Assembly (NCBI RefSeq): GCF_905475465.1
Contig: NC_062239.1
Coordinates: forward strand, 11,160,001 to 11,224,000
Origin: Pieris napi
Taxonomy: Eukaryota > Arthropoda > Insecta > Lepidoptera > Pieridae
DNA length: 64,000 nucleotides
Direction: 5' to 3'
The translations under genes and the position numbers were made by a program. Below the pieces are notes generated by a model. It was not told where the DNA came from. It worked only from the letters and a program-made list of their open reading frames with translations, and searched no databases. Below, one piece after another: positions 55,201-59,334 of the stretch. The stretch's first letter is position 1, and every line of letters starts with the position of its first letter.

Positions 55201-58200
55201 CATTACTCATTATCGTAGCGTTTGGGGTCACCGATACAAACAAACGCCTTCATCTGTTAACTGCATTTATCAGAATACATCATTTACTTTATCATTACTT
55301 GGAACCCCTACATAATCGACATTTATTTGACTCTATGATAAAATAAAAGAAAAAACAAAATGGCACGAACATGTTTAAATTTTATTTCCTTAATTTATCG
55401 TTATTCCGCTAACCGGTGTAATAATTTATTTCTGACTTTTGGGACTGGAGACGCGTTGTACAAACTCTGGCGCATTACGGAAGCTCGCTATGTAATATTG
55501 GTGCCTTGTTACCACCATACCTAAAGGTTAAATATATATGAAGTTGGAAATCCGATATGTATCGCAAAAGGCCTCGACTTGGTTGCGGTGTGTGACGGTC
55601 ACGCAGGAAGCGTTAACGAGATCAAGTGGCATGCGCGCGCCAACCCCTCATAACGCGCATTGCGTATTATGTTGTGTACGCAATGCTACATATAATATGA
55701 CACTACACACAACAAATTATTTAGCAGGTACCCAAGTTGATATAGATCTACGGGTCGCTTGAGTTCAACAGATATCGTTAGTCTCATAGCCTCTGGCGAT
55801 ATAGTATAATGGTTTTCTTTGAAACCAGACACTAATTTTTGAAGTTATACTTCTTTAGGCGCGTTATGAAAAATTGTTGAGAGTGAAATTTTACGATGCG
55901 CGCGCACCGTTACACAAAATTATCAGTATGAAGTTGCCCACGGAAGATGCTACGGCTTTGGTCATAATTTAAAAACAACATTCGAATAATAATAGAATTT
56001 ATGTTACACTTAATGTAAGAGAATAATAATAAATATTTATTTATTTAATTTTTCAAATGTAAACTGAACTTTATTGACTATAATGACTATAACTTCTTAC
56101 GCGCGTACATAAGTACACGCACCCTTTTATGTTACACTATGTTACACTAGCAAACTCGGCGAACTCCGTTTCGCCACCAGATGGCTTCGTTTTATGTAAC
56201 ATTTCGTTTGGTGATCCCGCTTTTCTGTAGAAATTTTTCCTGATTTTTCTTTGCTATAAACCTCACGGAGACCTTTCCAACGAATGCAAAACCGTGGAAA
56301 TCGGTTCGTGCGTTCTGGAGTTATAGCGTCAGGAAGGAAAACCCGACTTATTTTTATATAGTAGATGAGGGCAGGAGGCTCACCTGATTAAGTGATACCG
56401 CCGCCCATGGTCACTCGCGCTGCCAGAAGGCTCGCAAGCACGCTGCCTACCTTTTAAGAATTGGTACGCTCTTTTCTTGAAGAACCCTAAGTCGAATTGA
56501 TTCGGAAACACTTCAGTGGGCAGCTGGTGTGCAAATGAAGTATACAGTACGGACAGAACTCATCACTGCGAAGTACTCTTCGACCTGTTGCAAATTCCAA
56601 TATTATGTACTTAATAAGGAAGAAAAACAACCCGTAATTAAAAAGTCATCTAAATATGCCGATTCCTACGATATGGTGGAGGTGAGACGTGCAATCTCGG
56701 GGTTATCACATGCGCTACGGATGGAGGTATCAATCAAGTTCAACAATCGGCAAGAAAACTTTCCGTTTAAGTTGTGAGCACCTTTCCGTAGACTCTATAC
56801 TTTGACTACCTACCTATACATGGTACAAGGGTTCTGAGTTGTACCATGTGCAACGACTCGCAGTTATCTATACATATATTATCGTAATTGAACAAATCAA
56901 TCACATAATCGTTTTATGCGGGGTCTCAAGATATCAAGCCGAGACGTATTAAGTAAGTAAGCTTTCAAGTCTCTGGGGGTTTTAAATCTTGAGAACTTGC
57001 CAAATACGAGATCGATGTCGAATTGTTGGTAAAGCTTCCCAGAAAAAAAATATTAAAAAGAAAATTTATAAAATGTTACACTGCCATTGCATTGTTATCT
57101 TCTCGATATTGAAAAAAAATGTATCACGAAATGTTTTAAAAGCTGCACTCAAAAAAAGGTACTATTATTCTACAACGCGCGTTTATGAAGGAGTTTATTT
57201 TCAAGTCATTATCGCTAGTTAAAAATCTAAAGAACAGTCTAAATAACATAAGAAAGCAAGAATTTTGTAATAATCATTATTTTCGAGACTGCATAAAGGC
57301 AGTATAATTACTAATACTGGTTAAAGCATTTTCCAATTAAGAAAACCAGAAAAATGAATAAAATTGGTATAAAGCAGATCACAACATATTTTTTATAAGG
57401 AATGTAGTTTTAAGTCACCATCATCATAGTTTCATTCATATGCTTTAAACTGAACACATGCATTACTTATACTTTGTTTAGTAAAACAATTGGACACTTA
57501 AATGGTAAATAAAGAATATTATAGTCTAAAATATAGATTTCACTTATCCAAATTGATAGATTTATATAAATTTGTCAGAAGTTGTGCATATACTTTTAGT
57601 GGGATCATACAACTTAATCTCAAAAGTAAAATCCATGTAAATATGCATGCTTATATTATAAGTAGTAAGCATGCATATTTAGTATAAGTAGTTTTCATCT
57701 AAAAGACAGTATTCAAGTATTTATATTTTCTTTCCCTTAATGAGAATCTACTTTTAGATCAACAATAGTGATCATTATTTGTTTTGTCCTTAACATTAAT
57801 AGATTCATTAACAAGCTAATTAAGTGATATCTTTCTTTATTAAATAAGTGTTTTTATTTATCTTACTATTAATTTTATACCCATTTAAGTACTTGTCTTA
57901 ATACATATTAATAATAATAAGCCCACAGGGCAACATGTGCTGATGTCGAGGATGCCTGAGTGCTCCAAGGGAAAATGCCATTCCTCACCTCCAGCTTGCC
58001 CTAACTGGCCAACTGAAGAGACACCTGACAAGGACACACCTGGCTAGCCTTCATTGGCTGTCCAGACTGAAGTCACTAAAGCTATATGGTCAGGAGTGGA
58101 AGTATATAATGGTGGGTCCATTCACTAATTGGAGAGTCATCATCTGCCAAACGACCCCCAAAAGACTGCTTATTAATATATTTCAGAATACTACTAAATA

Positions 58201-58480
58201 CTCTTAACAAGAAATGATATTTCATACATGCATCCAATAGGCATGCTAACACCATATTACCTTAACAAAAGCTTCTTAAAAGCATGCATTACGATTTTAA
58301 GTAATCCCAACATGCACAGGTGCAGAAATCTTGAGTGCATTATTCAACATTGGTAGTGCCTCTTCTTGTCCCCACTAGTGGCTTACCAGGGAGTGTAGGT
58401 GGATCGGCGAGGGCTGTCATCGGCGTCCAAAGCGCCACAGCCACAAGAACTACCCAATACATCTTTCGCGCAAAATACAT
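15..58480 (-). CDS. LRP1: LRP1-type giant lipoprotein/endocytic receptor, 55 exons, 3' end outside the window
   Basis: This is a very large single-pass endocytic receptor of the LDL-receptor family. In the family, LDLa modules bind ligands through calcium cages and YWTD propellers release them at low pH. I placed 55 coding exons, all with GT donors and AG acceptors, totalling 11,695 coding bases (about 3,898 codons) with phases that agree at every junction. The order is LDLa cluster I (3), EGF x2, propeller, EGF, propeller, EGF, cluster II (6), EGF x2, four propellers with EGF spacers, EGF, cluster III (8), EGF x2, propeller, EGF, cluster IV (about 11), EGF. This matches LRP1, whose first LDLa cluster is small, rather than LRP2/megalin, which starts with a larger cluster. 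The final propeller, terminal EGFs, membrane span and NPxY tail are not in the window. The 10.4-kb intron at 38707-49111 carries a virus-like element. Ligands in this species are not inferable. Confidence 0.93.
280..2265 (-). CDS. LRP1: LRP1 EGF plus LDLa cluster IV (exons 1927-2265, 745-1796, 576-661, 280-369)
   Basis: Exon 1927-2265 has the propeller-closing strand, an EGF-like module (CERLNCSGLCLLSP...CACPEHWAL) and the start of an LDLa. The 1,052-base exon 745-1796 encodes about nine LDLa repeats in tandem without introns. It is very GC-rich, unlike the flanking introns. Two short exons finish repeats 10 and 11 (CDGKSDCADGFDEDKLC; LCDEDSFLCEDGRC). Eleven repeats equals the size of cluster IV in human LRP1. 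The single long exon contrasts with the fragmented clusters II and III. Confidence 0.9.
2499..3750 (-). CDS. LRP1: LRP1 beta-propeller 7 (exons 3055-3750 and 2499-2626)
   Basis: The 696-base exon encodes five blades: CLYWSDVTRLGSSIKR, DGLAVDWVAGNVYWCDKG, RLYWSDWGSEPHIGRAGMDG, WPNALTVSYASKELYFADAREDYI. The next exon adds RVYWSDWETRAIESC. This block aligns by eye with the propeller that follows cluster III in LRP1. Between GSSIKR and LQNPDG there are more residues than usual, pyrimidine-rich at the DNA level (3470-3553), which may be a retained in-frame intron. Confidence 0.87.
3822..4385 (-). CDS. LRP1: LRP1 EGF pair after cluster III (exons 4214-4385 and 3822-3904)
   Basis: The first exon has a calcium-binding EGF (IDECQVGNGGCAHNC) and the start of a second (VDECAEDEPCEHRC). 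The second exon completes it with IGSFKCSCTAGYRLMEDGVSC. Both carry the DxDEC pattern typical of calcium-binding EGFs. The 5' boundary of the second exon may be off by one base. Confidence 0.86.
5178..5846. mobile_element. Non-autonomous TIR element with 8-bp duplication (hAT-like), 653 bp
   Basis: Inverted ends CATTGATATAC...CCAAGATGCACA (from 5186; mirror ending at 5838) are flanked by the same 8 bp, catatact (5178-5185 and 5839-5846). No transposase ORF is present. An 8-bp duplication and CA terminus suggest the hAT group, though the duplication does not match the usual hAT nTnnnnAn pattern. It lies in the intron upstream of the exon ending at 4385. Confidence 0.75.
6379..10738 (-). CDS. 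LRP1: LRP1 EGF plus LDLa cluster III (exons 10475-10738, 9578-9719, 8045-8430, 7390-7463, 7004-7295, 6379-6540)
   Basis: An EGF (DPCAVMNGGCAELC) leads into eight LDLa repeats, seen by CDGHADCDDAADERDC, CDGAAQCADGSDEAGC, CADESDEADC, CTDGSDEASHC, CEDGSDEPPGC and others. The last repeat has a variant SDE (CGDFTDETHC), which still keeps the acidic calcium ligands. Exon 7004-7295 has a Thr/Pro/Ser linker (TPVSGTPDPLGTPDPI) between two repeats. A MITE copy (8634-9010) lies in the intron upstream of exon 8045-8430. Human LRP1 has ten repeats in this cluster. Confidence 0.88.
8634..9010. mobile_element. MITE-like family A, copy 1
   Basis: One of three near-identical copies in this gene. It contains inverted motifs ACGTGATAACGTCTT near the left and AAGACGTTATCACGT at the right end. 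Copies 1 and 2 also share about 40 bp further left (ATTGGTTGTTTGTAAAG). A 66-codon ORF inside is repeated in all copies only because the DNA is. Confidence 0.75.
11089..14103 (-). CDS. LRP1: LRP1 beta-propeller 6 (exons 14001-14103, 13686-13816, 12753-12957, 11680-11884, 11089-11275)
   Basis: The blades include IALAYEYETQTLLYSD, RVYWTNWNEKRPRISRV, LLYWADARLDKIERARYDG and YVFWTDWVSRSVLRADRR. Phases 2,1,2,0,1 match. For exon 11089-11275 the AG at plus 11276-11277 was used, because it keeps the frame from the phase-0 donor upstream. Confidence 0.85.
12217..12475. repeat. Two LINE 3'-tail fragments in tandem
   Basis: Two related stretches each contain AAATCTGTCCAACCGTT-like and TATATATA-ended sequence, the pattern of RTE/CR1-type LINE 3' ends in insects. 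No coding part is present. Confidence 0.5.
13205..13440 (+). pseudogene. Degenerate non-LTR reverse-transcriptase C-terminal fragment
   Basis: Reading the plus strand gives a broken but recognisable tail (WAGHMARG, then basic and VDRPN-like pieces) that resembles the C-terminus of many insect endonuclease-reverse transcriptases. It has frameshifts and stops. Confidence 0.5.
14650..14809 (-). CDS. LRP1: LRP1 EGF spacer between propellers 5 and 6
   Basis: An EGF-like module: NGCAMSSGYGGCEALCLWDG...CACPHGDLASDNKTC. It is encoded by one exon with phase 0 in and 1 out and a GTGAGT donor. Confidence 0.85.
15021..17810 (-). CDS. LRP1: LRP1 beta-propeller 5 (exons 17553-17810, 16985-17245, 16123-16259, 15322-15476, 15021-15120)
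   Basis: The blades are less canonical than elsewhere: WLYWADPEAG, LAVDWLAGNLYWSDPARA, LAVDAARGWLF and HLYWLDT. The first exon is the least certain. Its acceptor (AG at plus 17811-17812) was chosen because the alternative AG just upstream reads into a TGA. Phases 1,1,0,2,0 agree. The intron after exon 16123-16259 starts near a short GT run (16087-16101). Confidence 0.8.
18331..18507 (-). CDS. LRP1: LRP1 EGF spacer between propellers 4 and 5
   Basis: An EGF module (SACANRGPKEQCAHLC...CRCALGYRQNGTTC) is preceded by the last strand of propeller 4 (GVISLRVYDAS). The exon is symmetric phase 1 with a GTAAGT donor. Confidence 0.86.
18802..20974 (-). CDS. LRP1: LRP1 beta-propeller 4 (exons 20364-20974 and 18802-18943)
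   Basis: The 611-base exon carries most blades (AVYWADTDTNEIKRADV, DIYWAAQANGGERIE, LLYWVNTASASIQYLDL). The second exon supplies the closing blade (EIIWADSATGALIA). Their intron holds a pogo/Tigger-like MITE and a LINE tail. Several YWTD motifs are degenerate (YWAD, YWAA, YWVN). Confidence 0.86.
19228..19818. mobile_element. pogo/Tigger-like MITE (19261-19816) beside a (TA)n run
   Basis: TIRs CAGTAGAACCTC and GAGGTTCTACTG are flanked by TA on both sides. Many short CGACTTA/TCGAGTTAT-like repeats occur inside. The terminal sequence and TA duplication are typical of the pogo/Tigger branch of the Tc1/mariner group. No transposase is present. It inserted next to a TA microsatellite (about 19228-19257). 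Confidence 0.8.
19840..20145 (+). repeat. LINE 3'-tail family B
   Basis: The sequence ends AATCGGTCAAGCCGTTTCGG...ACGAGAATTTTATATATA. Three further copies are at about 51407-51680, 53985-54305 and 54830-55125, all on the plus strand. This is a truncated non-LTR retrotransposon tail without coding sequence. Confidence 0.6.
21551..21707 (-). CDS. LRP1: LRP1 EGF spacer between propellers 3 and 4
   Basis: A single exon with NPCGVNNGNCSHLCLID...CACPHLMRL...CEG is a typical propeller-spacing EGF. The phase is 0 in and 1 out, with a GTAACA donor. Confidence 0.88.
21849..22123. mobile_element. Degraded hAT-like element
   Basis: The left end CAGGGCCGGATAAGG and the right end, read in reverse as CGGGGCTGGATTTAGG, resemble each other as imperfect TIRs of the common CAGGGCCGGAT hAT type. 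No clear target duplication was found. Confidence 0.45.
22438..23614 (-). CDS. LRP1: LRP1 beta-propeller 3 (exons 23205-23614 and 22438-22827)
   Basis: The two exons encode a full six-bladed YWTD propeller: LFWTDVVDDTIYRG, EGLAVDWVAGNLYW, GFLFWSDWE, RLYWIDARSDSIHTV and HVYWTDWRSNSVVRA. Both exons end in phase 0. The intron between them is about 380 bp and shows no recognised element. Confidence 0.9.
23686..24064. mobile_element. MITE-like family A, copy 2
   Basis: Nearly identical to copy 1 over its full length, including the left extension. It lies in the intron upstream of the exon ending at 23614. It directly abuts another repeat that starts around 24066. Confidence 0.75.
24066..24425. 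repeat. Fold-back repeat family C, full-length-looking copy
   Basis: It runs from a GTACTTATGTACACGCG...GAAGTTATACTTCTTTGGCG end to GCGCCAAAAGAAGTATAACTTC, with GTGCGCGCGCATCGTAAAAA inside. Other copies or pieces: about 2745-2968, 30165-30310, 36896-37085, 50535-51050 and 55835-56135. These are widespread in Lepidoptera as far as I recall. The class is not certain. Confidence 0.6.
24571..24816 (-). CDS. LRP1: LRP1 EGF pair after cluster II
   Basis: One exon encodes two EGF modules: MCVANGPCSHTCQP...CTCPPHL and LCEEWGVCSQTCQP...CTCYEGYRLADDGFTC. The phase is symmetric (1/1), with an acceptor at plus 24817-24818 and a GTATGA donor. Confidence 0.87.
24860..25180 (+). pseudogene. CR1/Rex1- or jockey-like LINE ORF2 C-terminal fragment
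   Basis: Plus-strand translation includes YHPYHLDV, LWNQLPTEVF-like (MWNQLPTEVF) and FKKKAYQFL, as at the end of reverse transcriptases of this LINE group. Related pieces: 16350-16660, 32310-32405, 38770-39030 and 56370-56540 (minus), and 52125-52240 (plus), mainly the 3' UTR that contains TGATACCGCCGCCCATG-like sequence. Confidence 0.6.
25469..29490 (-). CDS. LRP1: LRP1 EGF plus LDLa cluster II (exons 29310-29490, 28660-28748, 28041-28127, 27475-27639, 26381-26631, 25469-25706)
   Basis: The first exon carries an EGF module (ACTHNNGGCLELC) and the first half of an LDLa repeat. Six LDLa repeats follow, with signatures such as CDGDADCPNGSDE, CRDGSDESGAWC, CDGHADCADASDE, CLDGSDEAGC and CADGADEADRC. 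Two are separated by a Thr/Arg-rich linker (TTTTTATPARRR) in exon 26381-26631. The acceptor of exon 28660-28748 lies about ten bases from a MITE copy. Human LRP1 has eight repeats in this cluster, so two are fewer here or lost. Confidence 0.87.
25841..26300. repeat. Minisatellite, about 126-bp unit, nearly four copies
   Basis: Units start at 25841, 25967, 26094 and 26221 (periods 126, 127, 127), and the last is shortened. Each contains GTCTCTTT...AAAGAGAC, which can pair with itself. A related fragment lies at about 27715-27780. It lies in the intron between exons 26381-26631 and 25469-25706. Confidence 0.85.
28759..29084. mobile_element. MITE-like family A, copy 3, truncated at the left and next to a splice acceptor
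   Basis: This copy begins at ATAACGTCTT, lacks the outer part of the left end, and is otherwise almost the same as copies 1 and 2. Its left edge is ten bases from the acceptor of the LRP1 exon ending at 28748, so it supplies the intron's branch-point and pyrimidine region on the minus strand. Confidence 0.75.
29119..29161. repeat. AT-rich palindrome
   Basis: Arms of about 20 bp (TATATACTATATTTCT and its complement) with a four-base loop lie just outside the right edge of MITE copy 3. Confidence 0.7.
29819..33662 (-). CDS. LRP1: LRP1 beta-propeller 2 (exons 33565-33662, 32432-32567, 31273-31434, 30335-30477, 29819-29947)
   Basis: The blades include NCEGLAIDWLG, NLYWTDDALGRV, VMWWTVWEGSA and WCDTYLNKIERVRV. 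Exon phases 1,2,2,1,1 are consistent. The introns between these exons hold a TA-flanked MITE (30693-31233), a perfect 27-bp hairpin (29993-30063) and LINE tails. Confidence 0.86.
29993..30063. repeat. Perfect 27-bp inverted repeat with 17-base loop
   Basis: The left arm (29993-30019) and right arm (30037-30063) are exact reverse complements around AGTTCAAGCAAATATACAT. It sits 46 bases upstream of the acceptor of exon 29819-29947. Confidence 0.85.
30691..31235. mobile_element. TA-flanked MITE (Tc1/mariner-like), about 541 bp
   Basis: Inverted ends TACTCTGATTTTT..ATTCCGT..GAATTCTGACA (from 30693; mirror ending 31233) are flanked by TA. No coding capacity. It lies in the LRP1 intron between exons 31273-31434 and 30335-30477. 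Confidence 0.72.
31672..31803. repeat. Dispersed repeat, one of three copies
   Basis: Shared motifs AACTTCGATGATTTAGGA, ACTAAGAAAGCC and CCTTGGCTCGTACA occur also at about 6740-6955 and 10079-10345. No TIR or coding sequence was identified. Confidence 0.5.
32703..32940 (+). repeat. Retrotransposon tail family D
   Basis: It is nearly identical to 56148-56368, with GCAAACTCGGCGAACTCC at one end and CCCGACTTATTTTTATATAG at the other. The two copies differ by a few small indels. Probably a LINE or SINE 3' region. Confidence 0.6.
34083..34395 (-). CDS. LRP1: LRP1 EGF spacer plus start of propeller 2
   Basis: The exon begins with an EGF module (HPCAIKKGGCDHLC ... CLCKHGYRL). About 60 residues follow, rich in Ala and Pro (EPAAPAAHAARPTAADVDF), leading into the first strand of the next propeller (AGMLYYCDVHR). 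The donor is GTATTG, a weaker site than its neighbours. Confidence 0.84.
35030..49253 (-). CDS. LRP1: LRP1 beta-propeller 1 (exons 49112-49253, 38591-38706, 37095-37257, 36180-36405, 35030-35204)
   Basis: These exons encode YWTD-type blades, for example VSHLAVDWISGNWYLSD and LLYWADAYLDTIERIRYDG. Donors are GTGAGG, GTAAGT, GTGAGT, GTAAGT and GTCAGT, and phases 2,1,2,0,1 all match the next exon. The intron between 49112 and 38706 contains the whole Polinton-like element, so this propeller is where the virus-like insertion interrupts the gene. The frame across that intron is intact. Confidence 0.86.
39714..40163 (-). CDS. Adenain-like maturation cysteine protease, left-TIR copy
   Basis: The mirror copy of the right-TIR protease gene has an identical 149-residue translation and the same upstream TATA-like box (40193-40200 on plus). 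The His/Asp/Gln/Cys set is intact. It runs in the same direction as LRP1, whereas the right copy runs against it. Carrying the protease in both TIRs gives the element two gene doses. Confidence 0.88.
   Translation of the reverse strand: MNTLNLQMSLHRIHPSIQYSVYPSNRLPMHIHLPAFIICNLDPDSQPGSHWVAIHINHEKVGEYFDSFGRKPIRVITDFLRRNCRVWSYNTASVQDIYSALCGEYCVVYLYYKFWGFSLEDYLRNFSYDSPRNDMALVKLYCNVMQINT
40407..40737 (-). pseudogene. Truncated 3' fragment of the capsid-like gene in the left TIR
   Basis: This is an inverted copy of the last 110 codons or so of the capsid-like gene (47531-47861), ending at the TIR inner edge. It has no start codon context or N-terminal part and is presumably not a gene on its own. 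Confidence 0.85.
40848..40857 (+). promoter_or_regulatory. TATA-like box of the small spliced gene
   Basis: TATATAAATA lies about 85 bases before the ATG at 40941 and just inside the left TIR boundary, fitting a promoter for the rightward genes. Confidence 0.5.
40941..41517 (+). CDS. Small spliced virus-element gene of unknown function
   Basis: Exon 1 is ATGGAG (40941-40946), followed by a GTGAGT donor. A 112-bp intron (40947-41058) ends in a TTTCAG acceptor, and exon 2 (41059-41517) continues in frame, for 155 codons in all. The protein has an acidic stretch (LSDEEE), a basic patch (DRKKKKTKL) and an acidic C-terminal part, with no cysteine cluster or membrane segment. I do not recognise a family. 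Its position next to the TIR, ahead of the polymerase, suggests an early or regulatory role, but that is inference. Confidence 0.65.
41655..41662 (+). promoter_or_regulatory. TATA-like box of the polymerase gene
   Basis: TATAAATA lies about 120 bases before the ATG at 41783, in the gap between the small spliced gene and the polymerase gene. Confidence 0.5.
42489..42495 (+). other. Slippery heptamer T TTA AAA at the first polymerase frame break
   Basis: The heptamer is in the zero frame of the upstream ORF and directly precedes its TAA stop (42496). A -1 slip here enters the open downstream frame. It fits X XXY YYZ, but the same outcome follows from loss of one base in an A run. No strong downstream stem is visible. 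Confidence 0.45.
44051..44057 (+). other. Slippery heptamer T TTA AAC in the second polymerase frame overlap
   Basis: This is the same heptamer type used for -1 frameshifting in several RNA viruses. It is in the correct zero frame and inside the only window where a -1 shift can work (44018-44114). However, downstream-frame residues already look polymerase-like from about 44033, which favours a base loss in the TTTCCC tract just upstream. Confidence 0.35.
46009..46363 (+). pseudogene. A32/FtsK-like DNA-packaging ATPase, frameshifted and C-terminally truncated
   Basis: The ORF starts at ATG 46009 and carries a Walker A loop AGPTGCGKSNF within its first 25 codons. After a run of seven T (46119-46125) the family-like sequence continues in the -1 frame (CYDEMQPLYN), with Walker B HLIIIDDLM and the downstream SVFYITQNLF motif, then stops at 46361-46363. 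Packaging ATPases of this group are roughly twice this length, so the C-terminal half is missing. Such enzymes pump viral DNA into capsids. This copy is unlikely to be functional. Confidence 0.82.
46357..46548 (+). pseudogene. Small basic ORF remnant fused to the ATPase end, with an internal TGA
   Basis: Read in the frame of 46357, this stretch gives a basic sequence (LKHKVDTKIDQLMTG, then VSPLKVKGASKKIRNK), interrupted by TGA at 46432. It ends in TAA at 46546-46548, which overlaps the capsid ATG. It looks like the 3' part of a separate small gene joined to the ATPase by an internal deletion. Confidence 0.5.
46548..47861 (+). CDS. Capsid-like protein (F54H12.2-like family), intact
   Basis: 437 codons, starting MSFIHNHSCECVKSELDLF. 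It contains PIEFQIPGTGDDYIDLSHTL and VNNWLHSLFNQLDVYLN, conserved in a protein family I know from invertebrate genomes as uncharacterized protein F54H12.2-like and from virus-like elements. Its size, position between the packaging ATPase and the maturation protease, and lack of membrane or catalytic motifs support a major capsid (jelly-roll) role, but I infer this without a structure. The start overlaps the upstream stop (TAATG). The last 110 codons or so lie within the right TIR. The frame is fully open, unlike the polymerase and ATPase. Confidence 0.78.
   Translation: MSFIHNHSCECVKSELDLFALPSTQTSIEYGHWIHYKPISSLSDDGPIEFQIPGTGDDYIDLSHTLLHLKAQIKNQDGSVVNAANVVAPVNNWLHSLFNQLDVYLNQKLVSPPNNTYAYRAFIETLLNYSSSAKKSHLTCGLWYEDTAGKMNETNEANKGFYKRQQLSKDSKDVEMIGHLHGDIFNQDKFLINGVELSMKLVRSRETFNLMSQNADNKYKVCITEANLIIRRAKINPSILIAHQKVLATTTAKYPITRGEVKVLTIPSGVQGKTLDNIFLGQVPKRCIIGFVNNTAFNGSYNKNPFNFENFGICSFSLYIDGQQIPSKSLQPSFPNDVFASAYHTLYSGTGIHFLNEGNGISREQYSDGYCLLAFDLTPDLSANSNIHWNLIRHGSVRMEVRFESALTETINCVVYAEFSNIIEIDKNRNVCVDYSS
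48068..48075 (+). promoter_or_regulatory. TATA-like box of the right protease gene
   Basis: TATATAAG lies 37 bases upstream of the protease ATG (48105). An exact mirror copy lies at 40193-40200 for the left gene. Confidence 0.55.
48105..48554 (+). CDS. Adenain-like (C5-type) maturation cysteine protease, right-TIR copy
   Basis: A 149-codon intact ORF. Adenovirus-type proteases process capsid and core precursors, and this class is a hallmark of Polintons and adintoviruses. Visible catalytic elements are His50 in GSHWVAI, Asp66 in EYFDSFG, Gln95 in VQDIYSALCG and the nucleophile Cys102 in CGEYC. The N-terminal VYPSNRLP is also family-like. A TATATAAG lies 37 bases upstream. It is identical in protein sequence to the left copy. 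Confidence 0.88.
   Translation: MNTLNLQMSLHRIHPSIQYSVYPSNRLPMHIHLPAFIICNLDPDSQPGSHWVAIHINHEKVGEYFDSFGRKPIRVITDFLRRNCRVWSYNTASVQDIYSALCGEYCVVYLYYKFWGFSLEDYLRNFSYDSPRNDMALVKLYCNVMQINT
49365..49655. repeat. tRNA-like SINE
   Basis: It contains GGCGATCGAACCTACGACC, a box-B-like sequence read in reverse, and sequence shared with about 35380-35565, 51820-52065 and 54715-54795. Typical of lepidopteran tRNA-derived SINEs. Confidence 0.55.
49973..50461 (-). CDS. LRP1: LRP1 EGF pair (exons 50351-50461 and 49973-50101)
   Basis: Two six-cysteine EGF modules. The second begins DSDECQWLGLC and has NTPGAYTCACATGYTL, a calcium-binding EGF pattern. Each exon is one module in symmetric phase 1. In LRP proteins this pair links the LDLa cluster to the first propeller. 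Confidence 0.88.
52268..53563 (-). CDS. LRP1: LRP1 LDLa cluster I (three repeats; exons 53300-53563 and 52268-52414)
   Basis: The first exon encodes two LDL-receptor class A repeats, with CDGRAHCADGSDELNC and CDGDADC...NSDEDPYMC calcium-binding signatures. The second exon encodes a third repeat ending CPDGSDEWDFC. Both exons start and end in phase 1, the usual symmetric phase for LDLa modules. A cluster of only three repeats at the N-terminus is the main argument for LRP1 over LRP2. Confidence 0.9.
52895..53260 (-). pseudogene. LINE reverse-transcriptase tail fragment
   Basis: The minus strand reads FYNKL-like and LSLNKFKALVK-like pieces followed by an EEYLNDPNPWD stretch and 3' UTR, as in jockey/CR1-type elements. 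A short related piece is at about 15838-15900. Confidence 0.5.
53564..58386. other. LRP1 intron 1: repeats, no host gene recognised
   Basis: This 4.8-kb intron contains two LINE-tail copies of one family (about 53985-54305 and 54830-55125), a SINE fragment (about 54715-54795), a fold-back repeat (about 55835-56135) and further LINE tails (about 56148-56540). Short ORFs at 55538-55762, 56529-56777, 56989-57222 and 57502-57687 have no recognisable domain. A relatively GC-rich stretch at about 57915-58160 is not explained. Confidence 0.6.
58387..58480 (-). CDS. LRP1: LRP1 exon 1: signal peptide
   Basis: ATG at 58480 (minus). The 31 codons start MYFARKMYWVVLVAVALW and run to a likely signal-peptidase site after TALA, followed by DPPTLP. 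A basic n-region, a hydrophobic core and small residues at -1/-3 fit secretion. A second in-frame ATG lies at codon 7. The exon ends phase 1 at a GTAAGC donor and joins the exon ending at 53563, where the phase matches. Confidence 0.85.
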
Positions 58481-59334
58481 TTTACGCTTTGCGCCAACTA
58501 TTGCACTTCCTAATCATTACGCACTCGACGATAATAATGTACTTCCAAAAACAGTAGTGTTTACTGGTTTTTCTATTTATAAACACATAGTATTCATTTT
58601 CAAAAATGCAATACACAATAATTAAATCAAATACCGAGCAGCACAACCGGCTTCAACAGTAAATATTGCACACATTAAGCATACAGCACCCGCTTTAAGT
58701 ATCCTTCTAGTAATTATAAATAATTGCTTAACATTAACAATGAGAAACCGGTTCAGATAAATGTTAGTTATAAGCCGATTTAGACATTTGGTAACATTTT
58801 TTATTTTTAAAATACATGTCTTGAACAGCACAAACAACACAATACCACAACACAATAAGCTTAAAGCTAATTTAAAAGTATTCTGTGCACTAATCGCTAT
58901 TGACACAGAGAAACATTAAAATCTCAATCGATGTGAGCATCAACTATCAAGTATATACTATAGATGAGGTAGCACCACAGACCTGTTTGATAAATTAAAA
59001 CTTATAGTACTATCGCAGCTTACTGCATAGTACTTTCGTAATAATTTTGAATATTATTCTGTAGTCGTCAGTCTATATTGGAAAGGGTTTGTAATCTTTA
59101 TCTACATATTTACTATTTTGACTTCTTGTTAATCACGAAAAAATATATATTTTTTCTTTTTGCTTTGATAATTGCAACCAAATTTGATATTTACTACATG
59201 TAAGTTATGTAGCAAGATTAAGAAGTAATTAAGGCTTACTTCTCTTCAAAAAATAAAAAATTATGTAATATTTGTCTGGGGTTAGAACTTTGTTTTGACA
59301 GTTTTCTAATATCAATACAGATATTCCTACAAAT
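58481..59334. promoter_or_regulatory. Divergent intergenic region between LRP1 and NDUFB3
   Basis: The LRP1 start (58480, minus) and NDUFB3 start (59335, plus) face away from each other over about 850 bp, so both promoters and any LRP1 5' UTR must lie here or in upstream non-coding exons. I see no clear TATA box for either gene. A tatcaatacag sequence just before the NDUFB3 ATG could be a 5'-UTR splice acceptor. A 94-codon minus ORF at 58622-58906 is hydrophobic but has no homology I recognise. Confidence 0.45.

Noticed and set aside
55538..55762. 74-codon plus ORF in LRP1 intron 1
   Set aside because: No homology recognised and no supporting splice sites or repeats of coding type.
56529..56777. 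82-codon plus ORF in LRP1 intron 1
   Set aside because: It begins at the edge of a LINE tail and shows no domain. Probably chance or a repeat remnant.
58622..58906. 94-codon hydrophobic minus ORF upstream of LRP1
   Set aside because: AT-rich, no recognisable family, no splice link to the LRP1 start, and chance ORFs of this size are common here.
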